The notes beneath the pieces were generated by a model. That model was given only the letters and a program-made list of their open reading frames with translations. It was not told where the DNA came from and did not search any database. From Alsobacter ponti (GTDB lineage: Bacteria > Pseudomonadota > Alphaproteobacteria > Rhizobiales > Beijerinckiaceae): a stretch of DNA of 64,000 nucleotides. Shown piece by piece: positions 35,384-44,536 of this stretch. Both the position numbers and the translations under genes were made by a program. Numbering within the stretch: position 1 is the first letter of the stretch; every line of letters begins with the position of its first letter. The DNA is taken from the NCBI RefSeq assembly GCF_024294805.1, contig NZ_JANCLU010000006.1:62001-126000 (forward strand), read 5' to 3'.

Positions 35384-37776
35384 CAGGCCCGGCCGGCCCG
35401 GCGGGCCTCGGCGTCCGCGATGGTGCGCACCGTGCGCACGAAACTGTCCGGATTGAGCGAGATCGAGTCGATCCCCTGCTCCACGAGGAAAGCTGCGAAC
35501 TCGGGATAGTTGCTGGGCGCCTGCCCGCAAATGCCGATCTTCACGCCCGCCTCCCGCGCCTTGCGGATCGCCTCGGCGATCATGCGCTTGACCGCCTCGT
35601 CGCGCTCGTCGAACAGGGCGGTGAGGTCGCCCGCGTCGCGGTCGACGCCCAGCACGAGCTGCGTCAGGTCGTTGGACCCGATCGAGAAGCCGTCGAAGCG
35701 GCGGGCGAACTCCTCCGCGAGCACTACGTTCGAGGGGATCTCGCACATCATGTAGACCTGCAGCCCGCGCTCACCTCGCGCCAGGCCGTTCTCGGCCATC
35801 ACGGCGAGCACCTTGTCGGCTTCCGCCGGCGTGCGGCAGAACGGCACCATCACCACCACGTTGGAGAAGCCGATGCGCTCGCGCACGCGCTTCAGCGCCC
35901 GGCACTCCAGCGCGAAGCCCTCGCGGTAGCGCGGGTCGTAGTAGCGCGAGGCGCCGCGGAACCCGAGCATCGGGTTTTCCTCCGCGTGCTCGAACGCCTC
36001 GCCGCCGATCAGGTGCGCGTACTCGTTCGTCTTGAAGTCGCTGAGGCGCACGATCACCGGGTTCGGATGATAGGGCGCGGCGAGCTTGGCGATGCCGAGC
36101 GCCAGCGTCTCGACGAAGAAGTCCTCCGGGCGCTCGAACCCCTCGGTAAGGTCGCGGATCATCGCCTGCTCGACGGGATTGTCGACGCGCTCCGGATGCA
36201 GCAGCGCCATCGGGTGCGCCTTGATGAGGTTCGAGATGATGAACTCCATCCGCGCCAGGCCGACGCCCTGCGCCGGCAGCCGCCACCAGCGGAACGCCGC
36301 GGCCGGGCTGGCGACGTTGACCATCACGGCCGTTTGGGTGCGCGGCAGCGCGCCGACATCGATGGTCTCGGTGTCGAAGGCCAGCGCGCCCTCGTAGACG
36401 TGGCCCTGGTCGCCCTCCGCGCAGGACAGCGTGACGGGCTGGCCGTCGCGCAGCGCCGAGGTGGCGTCGCCGGTGCCGACGATGGCGGGCACGCCGAGCT
36501 CCCGGCTGACGATGGCCGCGTGGCTGGTGGCGCCGCCCTGTTCGGTGACGATGCCGGCGGCGCGCTTCATGATCGGCACCCAGTCCGGGTCCGTCATCTC
36601 CGTCACCAGGATCGAGCCGTCGCGGAACTGCTCGATGTCCGAGGGGCCGGCGATCACGCAGGCGGGGCCCACGGCGACGCCGTCGCCGATGGCGGCGCCC
36701 GTCGCCAGCACCCGGCCGCGCTCCTTCAGCGAATACACGCGGAACTCGCTGGCGCTGCGGGCCGCCTGCACCGTCTCCGGCCGGGCCTGGACGATGAAGA
36801 TCTCGCCCGTCGCCCCGTCCTTGGCCCATTCGAGGTCCATCGGCCGGCCGTAATGGTCCTCCACCACCGCGGCCCAGCGCCCGAGTTCGAGGATCTCCTC
36901 GTCGCGCAGCACGAAGGCCCGGCGCTCCCGGCGCGAGGTTTCGAGAAGTCGGGTGCGCGCGCTGCCGCCGCTCGCGTAGACGAGCTTGCGCGCCTTGTCG
37001 CCGAGAGTCTTCTCGATGATGGGCGCCAGGGCGGGATCGGCCAGCAGCGGCTTGAACACCATGTACTTGTCGGGGTTGACGCTGCCCTGCACCACGGTTT
37101 CCCCGAGGCCCCAGGCCGCACTGATCACGCACACGCGCGGGAAGCCGGACTCGGTGTCGATGGTGAACATCACCCCCGAGCCGGCGAGATCGGAGCGCAC
37201 CATGCGCTGCACGCCGATCGACAGGGCCACGTCCATGTGGTCGAAGTTCTTCACCTCGCGGTAGCTGATGGCGCGGTCGGTGAACAGCGAGGCGTAGCAG
37301 CGGCGGCAGGCGTCGATCAGGTCCCGCTCGCCGACGACGTTGAGGAACGTCTCCTGCTGGCCGGCGAAGCTGGCGTCCGGCAGGTCCTCGGCGGTGGCGC
37401 TGCTGCGCACGGCGACGGCGAGATCCGTCTGGCCCGCATCCTGGCAAAGCCGGCGATAGGCGGCGGCGATGTCGCGCGAGAGGCCGGCGGGGAAATCGCC
37501 CGCCAGGAACAGGCGGCGGATCGCGTCGCCGGTCTCCCGCAGGCTGTCCTCGCCGGCGTGGAAGCGCTGCAATTGCGCGCGCAGCCTGTCATCGATCTTG
37601 TTGAAGGCGATGAACTCGCGATAGGCGGCGGCGGTCGTCGCGAAGCCGTCCGGCACGCGCACGCCCTTGGCGGCGAGCGCGCCGATCATTTCTCCGAGCG
37701 AGGCGTTCTTGCCGCCCACCTGCGGAACGTCGCGAATGGTCAGGGCGGCGAAGGGAACGACGTGTGAGGCGCCCAT
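35383..37776 (-). CDS. ppsA: Phosphoenolpyruvate synthase
   Basis: 797 residues, the usual size. Start ATG 37776 is chosen because GGGGA lies about 8 bp upstream. Domains: ATP-binding (about 1-350, GGKNASLGEM, VAVRSSATAEDLPDASFAGQ), the phosphohistidine domain (GGATSHAAIVSRELGVPA), and the PEP/pyruvate TIM barrel with GSNDLTQLVLGVDRD and the catalytic Cys in GICGQAPSN. It converts pyruvate, ATP and water to phosphoenolpyruvate, AMP and phosphate, opening gluconeogenesis when cells live on acids or on acetyl-CoA yielding compounds such as phenylacetate. Followed by an overlapping MFS gene. Confidence 0.95.
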   Translation of the reverse strand: MGASHVVPFAALTIRDVPQVGGKNASLGEMIGALAAKGVRVPDGFATTAAAYREFIAFNKIDDRLRAQLQRFHAGEDSLRETGDAIRRLFLAGDFPAGLSRDIAAAYRRLCQDAGQTDLAVAVRSSATAEDLPDASFAGQQETFLNVVGERDLIDACRRCYASLFTDRAISYREVKNFDHMDVALSIGVQRMVRSDLAGSGVMFTIDTESGFPRVCVISAAWGLGETVVQGSVNPDKYMVFKPLLADPALAPIIEKTLGDKARKLVYASGGSARTRLLETSRRERRAFVLRDEEILELGRWAAVVEDHYGRPMDLEWAKDGATGEIFIVQARPETVQAARSASEFRVYSLKERGRVLATGAAIGDGVAVGPACVIAGPSDIEQFRDGSILVTEMTDPDWVPIMKRAAGIVTEQGGATSHAAIVSRELGVPAIVGTGDATSALRDGQPVTLSCAEGDQGHVYEGALAFDTETIDVGALPRTQTAVMVNVASPAAAFRWWRLPAQGVGLARMEFIISNLIKAHPMALLHPERVDNPVEQAMIRDLTEGFERPEDFFVETLALGIAKLAAPYHPNPVIVRLSDFKTNEYAHLIGGEAFEHAEENPMLGFRGASRYYDPRYREGFALECRALKRVRERIGFSNVVVMVPFCRTPAEADKVLAVMAENGLARGERGLQVYMMCEIPSNVVLAEEFARRFDGFSIGSNDLTQLVLGVDRDAGDLTALFDERDEAVKRMIAEAIRKAREAGVKIGICGQAPSNYPEFAAFLVEQGIDSISLNPDSFVRTVRTIADAEARRAGRA

Positions 37777-37853
37777 GGCTGAAATCCCCCGTCGCCGCGG
37801 CAGAACCGGCGACCGGGGAATTGAAGCACAGGCGCTTGTGCCCGCCAATGCGC

Positions 37854-37880
37854 GCCCGGGCGGCCCAGCTCCGCCCGGGC
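37854..37880 (-). terminator. Strong hairpin between fadJ-like gene and ppsA
   Basis: A perfect 10-bp stem, GCCCGGGCGG (37854-37863) with CCGCCCGGGC (37871-37880), 7-nt loop, lies just after the fadJ-like stop. No T-run. It probably ends or attenuates the paaN-liv-fadJ transcript before ppsA. A perfect 13-bp palindrome AGACAG-C-CTGTCT (37897-37909) sits between it and the stop codon at 37919. Confidence 0.5.
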
Positions 37881-37918
37881 ATCATCCCGGAGGCGGAGAC
37901 AGCCTGTCTGGAGCGCGG

Positions 37919-39970
37919 TCAGAAATGGCCGGTTTCGGCGGCGCGGCGCAGCAGCGGGGAGGGCGCGTCGGCGAGCCCCTGCGCCGCCAATCCGTCGAGC
38001 ACAGCGACGATTTCGGCGAGGCCGCGCGCCTGCGCGTCGTGCATCGGCCCGCCCCGCCAGCGGGGGAAGCCGTAGCCGTGCACCTTGACGAGGTCGATGT
38101 CCGAGACGCGCAGCGCGATCCCGTCTTCGAGGATCCGCGCTCCCTCGTTGACCATCGGCAGGACGATCATGTCGACGATCTCGGCGTCGGTCCAGGCGCG
38201 CTGGGGCCAGCCGGTCTCGGCGACGGCCTCGGCGATCTGCCGCGCCACCTCGGGCGAGGGGATCGGAGCCCGTCCGCCTTCGGCGTAATCGTACCAGCCG
38301 CCCTTGGTCTTCTGGCCCAGCCGGTTCATGGCGCACAGGCGCTCGGCCACCGGCGCGAACGGGGTTTCGCCGCGCGCGCGGGCCGCCTTGCGCTGGAAGG
38401 CCGAGATGTCGAGGCCGCTGAGGTCCTGCGCCTCGAGCGGCCCCATCGGCATGCCGAAGCCCTTCATGGCGGCGTCGATCCGCTGCGGAGTCGCGCCGGA
38501 GAGCAGCAGCTTCTCCACCTGCACGCGGCTCCCCTTGAGGATGCGGTTGCCGATGAAGCCGTCGCAAATGCCGGCGCGCACCGGGATCTTGCCGAGCAGG
38601 CGGGCGAGCGCGAAGCCGGTCGCCAGAACGTCGGGCGCGGTCGACGGCGCGGGGACGATCTCGATCAGCTTCATGACGTGGGCGGGGCTGAAAAAGTGCA
38701 GGCCCAGGAAGCGCTCCGACCCCGGAAGGCCCTCGGAGATCGCCCTGGGGTCGAGATAGGACGTGTTGGTCGCCAGCACCGCGTCCGGCCGGCAGGCCGC
38801 GCCGAGCCGCGCGAACACGGCGCGCTTCACGTCGAGATCCTCGAACACCGCCTCGATGACGATGTCGGCGTCCGCCAGCGCGGCGTCGTCGACGCTGCCG
38901 GTGACTCCGGCGATCCTGTCCTGCGCCAGCGCCGGCGTGATGCGGCCGCGCTTCGCCGCGCCATCGTAGATGGACCGCACATTGGCGAGGCCGCGCGCCA
39001 GCGCCTCGGCGTCGCGCTCGATCAGCACGACCGGGAGGCCGACGTCGCGCAGCGCGGCGGCGATGCCCGCTCCCATCGTGCCGCCGCCGACCACCGCCGC
39101 CTTGCGCAGCGCACGCGGCTCGATGCCGGCGAGTTCGGGCGGCCGGGGCGCGGCGCGCTCGGCGAAGAAGATGTGGCGCAGCGCCGCCGCCTGGGGCGAA
39201 CCGCGCAGGGCCAGGAACGTCTCGCGCTCGAACGCCATCGCGTCCGCGAAGCCGCTCTCGGCGGCGCGCCGCACGCACGCCAGCGCCTTGAGCGGCGCAA
39301 CCTCGCCGCGCGCCCGCTTCGCCACAGCCGCTCGGGCTTCGTCCCAGAACGTCTCGCCGGGGTCGGCGATCTCGCGCTCCCGCGCGGCGGGCGGAAGCTC
39401 GCGCCCGATCGCTTCGCTCGCGAAGGCGATGGCGGCGTCCGTCAGGTCGCCATCGACGACCGCGTCCACGAGCCCGAGCGCGCGGGCCTTCTCCGCCTTC
39501 ACCGGCTTGCCGGTGGTGATCATGTCGACGGCGGCCTCGACGCCGACGAGGCGCGGCGTGCGGACCGTGCCGCCCGCGCCCGGAACCAGCCCCAGCGTCA
39601 CTTCCGGCAGGCCCAGCGACGCCGAGGCGAGCGCCACGCGGAAACGGCAGCCCAGCGCGACTTCCAGCCCGCCGCCGAGCGCCGAACCGTGGATCGCCGC
39701 CGTCCAGGGCTTCGCCGCGCCTTCGATGCGGGCGACGAGGTCCGGCAGATGGGGCGGGACGGGCGGCTTGCCGAACTCCGTCACGTCCGCGCCCGCGATG
39801 AAGGTGCGTCCCGCGCAGACCAGGACGACGCCCTCGACCGAGGCATCGGCATCAAGCGCCTCGGCCGCGTCCCACAGGCCCTGCCGGACCGCCTGCGACA
39901 GCGCGTTGACGGGCGGGCTGTCGACGGTGACGACGGCGAACGAACCGCGGCGGGCGATGGCGACGACCAT
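37919..39970 (-). CDS. Bifunctional enoyl-CoA hydratase / 3-hydroxyacyl-CoA dehydrogenase (FadB/FadJ type)
   Basis: 683 residues from ATG 39970, which has GGGAA upstream and begins 1 bp after the livF stop; a longer start at 39994 would overlap livF. The N-terminal crotonase domain (about 1-190) keeps both catalytic Glu (GGGLEVALG and LPEVTLGLVPG) and the oxyanion loop GADVTEF. The dehydrogenase part starts near residue 290 with VVGGGTMGAGIA and has HFFSPAHVMKLIEIV. It hydrates enoyl-CoA and oxidises the 3-hydroxyacyl-CoA with NAD. Because the phenylacetate island here lacks separate paaF and paaH, and this gene closes the paaN-liv transcript, it probably does both those steps on dehydroadipyl-CoA. 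A general beta-oxidation role is the alternative. Confidence 0.9.
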   Translation of the reverse strand: MVVAIARRGSFAVVTVDSPPVNALSQAVRQGLWDAAEALDADASVEGVVLVCAGRTFIAGADVTEFGKPPVPPHLPDLVARIEGAAKPWTAAIHGSALGGGLEVALGCRFRVALASASLGLPEVTLGLVPGAGGTVRTPRLVGVEAAVDMITTGKPVKAEKARALGLVDAVVDGDLTDAAIAFASEAIGRELPPAAREREIADPGETFWDEARAAVAKRARGEVAPLKALACVRRAAESGFADAMAFERETFLALRGSPQAAALRHIFFAERAAPRPPELAGIEPRALRKAAVVGGGTMGAGIAAALRDVGLPVVLIERDAEALARGLANVRSIYDGAAKRGRITPALAQDRIAGVTGSVDDAALADADIVIEAVFEDLDVKRAVFARLGAACRPDAVLATNTSYLDPRAISEGLPGSERFLGLHFFSPAHVMKLIEIVPAPSTAPDVLATGFALARLLGKIPVRAGICDGFIGNRILKGSRVQVEKLLLSGATPQRIDAAMKGFGMPMGPLEAQDLSGLDISAFQRKAARARGETPFAPVAERLCAMNRLGQKTKGGWYDYAEGGRAPIPSPEVARQIAEAVAETGWPQRAWTDAEIVDMIVLPMVNEGARILEDGIALRVSDIDLVKVHGYGFPRWRGGPMHDAQARGLAEIVAVLDGLAAQGLADAPSPLLRRAAETGHF

Positions 39971-39971
39971 G

Positions 39972-40673
39972 TCAGATTCCCAGATAGGCTTCACGAATGC
40001 GCGGGTCGGCGATCAGCTCCGCGGCGGCGCCCTCGAACGATATCCGTCCCGTCTCCAGGACATAACCCCGATCGGCGATCGAAAGCGCGCCGAAGGCGTT
40101 CTGTTCGACGAGCAGAACGGTGACGTCGAGGGCCTTCAGGCTCTTCACCACGTCGAAGATCTGCGCAACCAGGATCGGCGCGAGCCCCATCGAGGGCTCG
40201 TCGAGAAGCAGGCAGGCCGGGCGGCCCATCAGCGCGCGGGCGATCGCCAGCATCTGCTGCTGCCCGCCGGAGAGGCCGCCGGCGGCGAGATTGCGCTTCT
40301 CGCGCAGGATGGGGAACATGGCGAACGCGTCCTGCATGTCCCGGTCGACGCGCTCGTCCTCGTAGATGAACGCGCCGAGGCGCAAATTCTCCTCGACCGT
40401 GAGATTGGTGAAGATCTGCCGGCCCTCGGGCGACTGCGCCAGTCCGCGCTGGAGGCGGCGGAACGCCGGAACGGCGGTCAGCGGCTCGCCGCGAAACATG
40501 ATCTGCCCCGCCGACACCGGCTGCACACCCGACAGGCAACGCAGCAGCGTCGTTTTCCCCGCGCCGTTCGCGCCGACCACGGCGACGATCTCGCCCGAGT
40601 CGACGTGGAGGTCGACGCCGTGCAGCACCTCGATGCGCCCGTAGCGCGAGCGAAGCCCCTCAACCGTCAGCAT
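39972..40673 (-). CDS. livF: Branched-chain amino acid-type ABC transporter ATPase LivF
   Basis: 233 residues, typical LivF length. Walker A GANGAGKTT, signature LSGGQQQM, Walker B CLLLDEP followed by SMGLAP, the LivF hallmark. Its start overlaps the livG 3' end by 14 bp. One of two ATPases of the LivJHMGF importer, which here sits within a phenylacetate-degradation transcript. Confidence 0.93.
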   Translation of the reverse strand: MLTVEGLRSRYGRIEVLHGVDLHVDSGEIVAVVGANGAGKTTLLRCLSGVQPVSAGQIMFRGEPLTAVPAFRRLQRGLAQSPEGRQIFTNLTVEENLRLGAFIYEDERVDRDMQDAFAMFPILREKRNLAAGGLSGGQQQMLAIARALMGRPACLLLDEPSMGLAPILVAQIFDVVKSLKALDVTVLLVEQNAFGALSIADRGYVLETGRISFEGAAAELIADPRIREAYLGI

Positions 40674-41445
40674 TGGCCGCCTCCGTGGCCTGCGCGCCCA
40701 GATAGGCGGCGATGACGCGTTTGTCGCGACTGACCGTGGCCGGGTCGCCCTCGGCGATCTTCTCGCCGTAGTCGAGCACCACGATGTGGTTGGAAATGCG
40801 CATGACCATCTTCATGTCGTGCTCGACGAGCAGGATCGAGACGCCCTCGGCCGCGACGGCGGCGATCAGGTGGTCGATTTCCTCGGTCTCCACCGCGTTG
40901 CAGCCCGCCGCCGGCTCGTCGAGCAGAAGCACCTTGGGGCGAAGCGCCAGGGCGCGGGCGATCTCCAGCCGCTTCAGCGCGCCGTATGAGAGGGCGCCGG
41001 CTTCCCGCTCCGCCGCGCGTTCCAGACCGACGCGCTCCAGCAGAAGCCGCGCGCCGGCCTCGGCCTCCCGGCTGCGCCGCCGCGAGCCGGGAAGCCCGAG
41101 CATATCGGAGAGCACCGGGCCCCGCGCCTGAAGGTGGAACCCGGCCATGACGTTCTCCAGCACCGTCATGGACTGGAAGATCTGCAGGTTCTGGAAGGTG
41201 CGCGACAGGCCGCGCTCGGCCAGCCGGTTCGGGCTCATGCCGGTCACGTCCTCGCCGTTCAGCATGACGCGACCGGCCAACGGCAGGTAGATGCCCGAGA
41301 TCATGTTGAAGAGCGTTGTCTTGCCGGCCCCGTTCGGGCCGATGATCGAGACGATCTCACCGCTCTTCAGGGTGAAGCCGACATCCTTGACGGCGTGCAG
41401 GCCGCCGAACTTGATGCCGAGGCCTTCGACGACGAGCAGGCTCAT
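40660..41445 (-). CDS. livG: Branched-chain amino acid-type ABC transporter ATPase LivG
   Basis: 261 residues from ATG 41445, overlapping the livM stop (ATGA). Walker A GPNGAGKTT, the LivG-type GLSRTFQNLQIF, a divergent signature LSYGALKRLEIARAL, Walker B VLLLDEPAAG with Cys where Leu is usual, and switch His in LVEHDMKMVM. Second ATPase of the Liv-type importer. Confidence 0.93.
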   Translation of the reverse strand: MSLLVVEGLGIKFGGLHAVKDVGFTLKSGEIVSIIGPNGAGKTTLFNMISGIYLPLAGRVMLNGEDVTGMSPNRLAERGLSRTFQNLQIFQSMTVLENVMAGFHLQARGPVLSDMLGLPGSRRRSREAEAGARLLLERVGLERAAEREAGALSYGALKRLEIARALALRPKVLLLDEPAAGCNAVETEEIDHLIAAVAAEGVSILLVEHDMKMVMRISNHIVVLDYGEKIAEGDPATVSRDKRVIAAYLGAQATEAANADG

Positions 41446-42398
41446 TCCCCTCTCCCCCGCATCAGGCCCAGCACGCTCGGCAGCAGGCCCTGCCGCATGA
41501 ACACCATGACGAGCATCATCACGAGGCCGAGCATGATCTGCTCGTAGTTCTGGAACACCGTCAGCGCCTGCGGCAGCAAAGTCAGAATTCCGGCCCCGAA
41601 GATCGCACCGAGCACCGAGCCCGCGCCGCCGAGCACCGCCATCGTGACGAGCTCGATGGAATGCATGTAGCCGGCGACGTCGGGCGTGATGAAGCGGTTC
41701 TGCAGCGCCAGGAGCGAGCCCGACGCGGAGGCGTAGACCGCCGAGACGACGAAGGCCATGAGCTTGGCTTGCGCCACGTCGATGCCGACGGTCCGCGCCG
41801 CCACTTCCGAACCGTGCAGCGCGCGCAGCGCCCGGCCGGTCGGGCTGTCGCGCAGGTTGAGCGCCAGCCAGGCGCCAATCAGCAGCGCCAGCCCGCTCAG
41901 CGCGTACCAGAATTGCGGGTTGGTCAGCTCGAGTCCCATGTCGGCGAGCAGGCCGCGCAGGCCGAGATCGGGCGTCTTGATGCCGTCGGGGCCGCCCGTC
42001 CAGCGCGCCTCGTTGGCGAGCACCATGGAGACGAGGATGCCGAAGCCGAGGCTGGCCACGGCGAGATAGTAGCCCTTCAGGCGCAGGATCGGGCGGCCGA
42101 CGAGGTAGGCGGTGGCCCCCGACACGACCGCGCCGAGCACGGCCGACAGCGCGGGATGGAGCCCCAGATAGGCCGGCGCGAGCGCGCAGGCATAGGCGCC
42201 GATGCCGACGAAGCCCGCGTGGCCCAGGCTGATCTGGCCCGCGAAGCCCGTCAGGATCACGATGCCGACCACCGCGAGGCCGTTCACGAACAGCAGCGAC
42301 CCGACCCGGAAATAGTAGCCGGAGGGGAAGAAGAAGGGGGAGAGGACGATGAGGACGGCGAGGACGAGAAGGCTCGCCTGCTTGGCTGAGAGCTTCAT
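41442..42398 (-). CDS. livM: Branched-chain amino acid-type ABC permease LivM
   Basis: 318 residues, about nine to ten membrane segments. It shows the LivM hallmarks GFAGQISLGHAGFVGIGAY and the RALHGSEVAARTVGID coupling loop. The start overlaps the livH stop by one base. Partner of LivH in the inner membrane. Confidence 0.93.
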   Translation of the reverse strand: MKLSAKQASLLVLAVLIVLSPFFFPSGYYFRVGSLLFVNGLAVVGIVILTGFAGQISLGHAGFVGIGAYACALAPAYLGLHPALSAVLGAVVSGATAYLVGRPILRLKGYYLAVASLGFGILVSMVLANEARWTGGPDGIKTPDLGLRGLLADMGLELTNPQFWYALSGLALLIGAWLALNLRDSPTGRALRALHGSEVAARTVGIDVAQAKLMAFVVSAVYASASGSLLALQNRFITPDVAGYMHSIELVTMAVLGGAGSVLGAIFGAGILTLLPQALTVFQNYEQIMLGLVMMLVMVFMRQGLLPSVLGLMRGRGE

Positions 42399-43270
42399 CA
42401 CACGCGCTCCATCGCTTTGCGGCCGAACAGGCCCTGAGGCATCGCGAAGAGCACGGCAAGGATGACCACGAAGGCCACCGCGTCCTTGTACTGCGAGCTG
42501 AGATAGCCGGCCGTCAGCGCCTCGAGCAAGCCGAGCGCGATGCCGCCCACGAGCGCACCCTTGGGGTTGCCCATGCCGCCGAGCATCGCGGCCGCGAACC
42601 CCTTGAGGGCCAGCGAGATGCCGATCTGGTAGCTCGTCAGCGTGATCGGCGTGACCAGCACGCCCGCCAGCGCGCCGATGGCCGCCGAGAGGCCGAAGGA
42701 CAGCGTCATCACGAAGTTCGTGTTGATGCCCACGAGCTGCGCGGCGAGGCGGTTGTTCGAAGTGGCGAGCACGGCGCGGCCGGTGAGCGTGCGCGTGAAG
42801 AACACCCACAGCCCCACGAAGACGATCAGCGCGCCGCCCATCACCCACAGGCTCTGCGGCAGGATGGTCGCGCCGAACACGTGCAGGGGCTCGTCGCCCG
42901 AAAAGGCGGGCAGGCGGTGCAGCTGCTTGTCGAACACCACCTGCGCGACGCCCTGGATGAAGATCGATGCGCCGATGGTGATGATAATGAGCGACACGAC
43001 CGGCGCGCCGCGCGCCGTCTCGATTGCGAGCTTGTTGAAGGCCACGCCGGCCGCCGCCGTCGCCGCGATAGCGATGAGAGCGGCGAGCGGCAGCGGCAGG
43101 CCTGCCTGGTAGGCGAAGACGGTGATCATCCCGCCCAGCATCACGAACTCGCCCTGGGCGAAGTTCACGACGTCGGAGGCGTTGTAGATGATCGTGAATC
43201 CGAGGGCGACCAGCGCGTACACCGCGCCGACCGTGATCCCGGACAGCAGGAACTGCATGAGTTCGGGCAT
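42398..43270 (-). CDS. livH: Branched-chain amino acid-type ABC permease LivH
   Basis: 290 residues of the LivH family with about eight membrane segments. Recognisable parts are VVNFAQGEFVMLGG near residue 35, TARGAPVVSLIIITIG, and GNPKGALVGGIALGLLEAL. It forms the channel with LivM. An 85-bp gap with a hairpin separates it from the binding-protein gene upstream. Confidence 0.93.
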   Translation of the reverse strand: MPELMQFLLSGITVGAVYALVALGFTIIYNASDVVNFAQGEFVMLGGMITVFAYQAGLPLPLAALIAIAATAAAGVAFNKLAIETARGAPVVSLIIITIGASIFIQGVAQVVFDKQLHRLPAFSGDEPLHVFGATILPQSLWVMGGALIVFVGLWVFFTRTLTGRAVLATSNNRLAAQLVGINTNFVMTLSFGLSAAIGALAGVLVTPITLTSYQIGISLALKGFAAAMLGGMGNPKGALVGGIALGLLEALTAGYLSSQYKDAVAFVVILAVLFAMPQGLFGRKAMERV

Positions 43271-43297
43271 GGATCGCTCCGCTCCGGCGAGGCGGGA

Positions 43298-43326
43298 TCC
43301 GGAACGCGCGTCTGGCGCGTCCCGGA
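43298..43326 (-). terminator. Intercistronic hairpin between livJ and livH
   Basis: TCCGG-A-ACGCGC (43298-43309) pairs with GCGCGT-C-CCGGA (43315-43326) around a 5-nt loop, a 12-position stem with one mismatch. Located just after the binding-protein stop, it is likely an attenuator or mRNA-protecting hairpin that keeps the binding protein in excess over the permeases. Confidence 0.45.
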
Positions 43327-43355
43327 CGATGTCGAAGGGGAAAGGCGGGCGTGGG

Positions 43356-44501
43356 TTACTTCACCAGGACCCAGCCGCCGTTCTTGATCTCGAGCATGCG
43401 GAACGAGCCGAGGTCGAGGCCGAGATGGTCCTTCGGTGACATGGTCACGGTGCCCGTCGTGCCGACGAGGCCGGACGTCTTCTCGATGGCGTCGCGGATG
43501 TCGGCGGGCTTCGTCGACTTGGAGCGGCTGACCGCGTCGACGAAGATGCGCAGGGCGTCGTGAGCGTAGCCGCCGAAGGTCGACACGGGCGTGCCGGTCG
43601 CCTTCTCGAAGGCCGTCTTGTAGGCCATCACGACCGGCTTCTGCGGATCGTTGTCGGCGAGGAGTTCGCCCACCAGCAGGGCCGTGCCGGGCAGGCGCAC
43701 GCCTTCCGAGGCCTTGGCGCCGGCGAGTTCGATGAAGCCGTTCGAGGCGACGCCGTGCGACTGGTAGAGCGGCAGGGTGATGCCGAGCTGCGCGTAGTTG
43801 CGCGTGACGATGGCCGGGCCCTGGCCGAAGCCGGGGCTGAGCACCGCCTGGATGTCGCTCTTGCCGCGGATATTGGTGAGCTGCGGCGTCATGTCCGCAT
43901 CCTTCGGGCCGTAATTCTCGTCGGCCAGGATGGTGATGCCGTAATTGGGCGCGACCGCCAGGCACTGCGCGCGCATCGAAGCGCCGAAGCCGTCGGTGCC
44001 CGAGAGCATGCCGATCTTGGTGTAGCCGCGCTTCTTCATGTCGTCGAAGATCTTCTCGCACGCCATGCGGTCGGTGTGCGGCGTCTTGAACGTGTTGGGC
44101 CGCACCGGATCGATGATCTCGATGGCGCCGGCGAGCGAGATGAACGGGATCTTGGCGTCCTCGACGACCGGCATCACCGACATCGACGTGCCGGTGGTCG
44201 TGCCGCCGATGATGGCGACGACGCCGTCGTCCTCGACGAGGCGCGTGGCGAAGGTGCGGGCCTTGTTGGGATCGCCGCCGTCGTCATAGAGGAACAGCTT
44301 GATCTTCTCGCCCTTGATGCCGCCGGAGGCGTTGATCTGCTCGACCATCAGCTTCAGCGTCTTCGCCTCGGGGTCGCCGAGGAACGAGGCCGGCCCGGTC
44401 TCCGAGACGGTCGCGCCGAGCTTGATGTCCGCCCACGCGAAGCTGGCGAAGCTGAGTGAAGCGAGGCTCGCGAGAGCGACGCCGGTCAGTAGTTTACGCA
44501 T
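43356..44501 (-). CDS. Liv-type ABC transporter substrate-binding protein
   Basis: 381 residues; AGGGAGGG lies about 6 bp before the ATG. The signal peptide covers residues 1-24 (LLTGVALASLASLSFASFAWA). The mature part is a type I periplasmic fold of the LivJ/leucine-binding family: DIKLGATVSETGPASFLGD, INASGGIKG, DPNKARTFATRLVEDDGV, GGTTTGTSMSV. In this family, ligands include aromatic acids as well as amino acids. Its position directly behind paaN, under a promoter with a putative PaaR operator, suggests that it captures phenylacetate or a related aryl acid. Confidence 0.9.
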   Translation of the reverse strand: MRKLLTGVALASLASLSFASFAWADIKLGATVSETGPASFLGDPEAKTLKLMVEQINASGGIKGEKIKLFLYDDGGDPNKARTFATRLVEDDGVVAIIGGTTTGTSMSVMPVVEDAKIPFISLAGAIEIIDPVRPNTFKTPHTDRMACEKIFDDMKKRGYTKIGMLSGTDGFGASMRAQCLAVAPNYGITILADENYGPKDADMTPQLTNIRGKSDIQAVLSPGFGQGPAIVTRNYAQLGITLPLYQSHGVASNGFIELAGAKASEGVRLPGTALLVGELLADNDPQKPVVMAYKTAFEKATGTPVSTFGGYAHDALRIFVDAVSRSKSTKPADIRDAIEKTSGLVGTTGTVTMSPKDHLGLDLGSFRMLEIKNGGWVLVK

Positions 44502-44536
44502 GTTTCCCTCCCTGGAACGTTGCGGTGGAAGATGGG

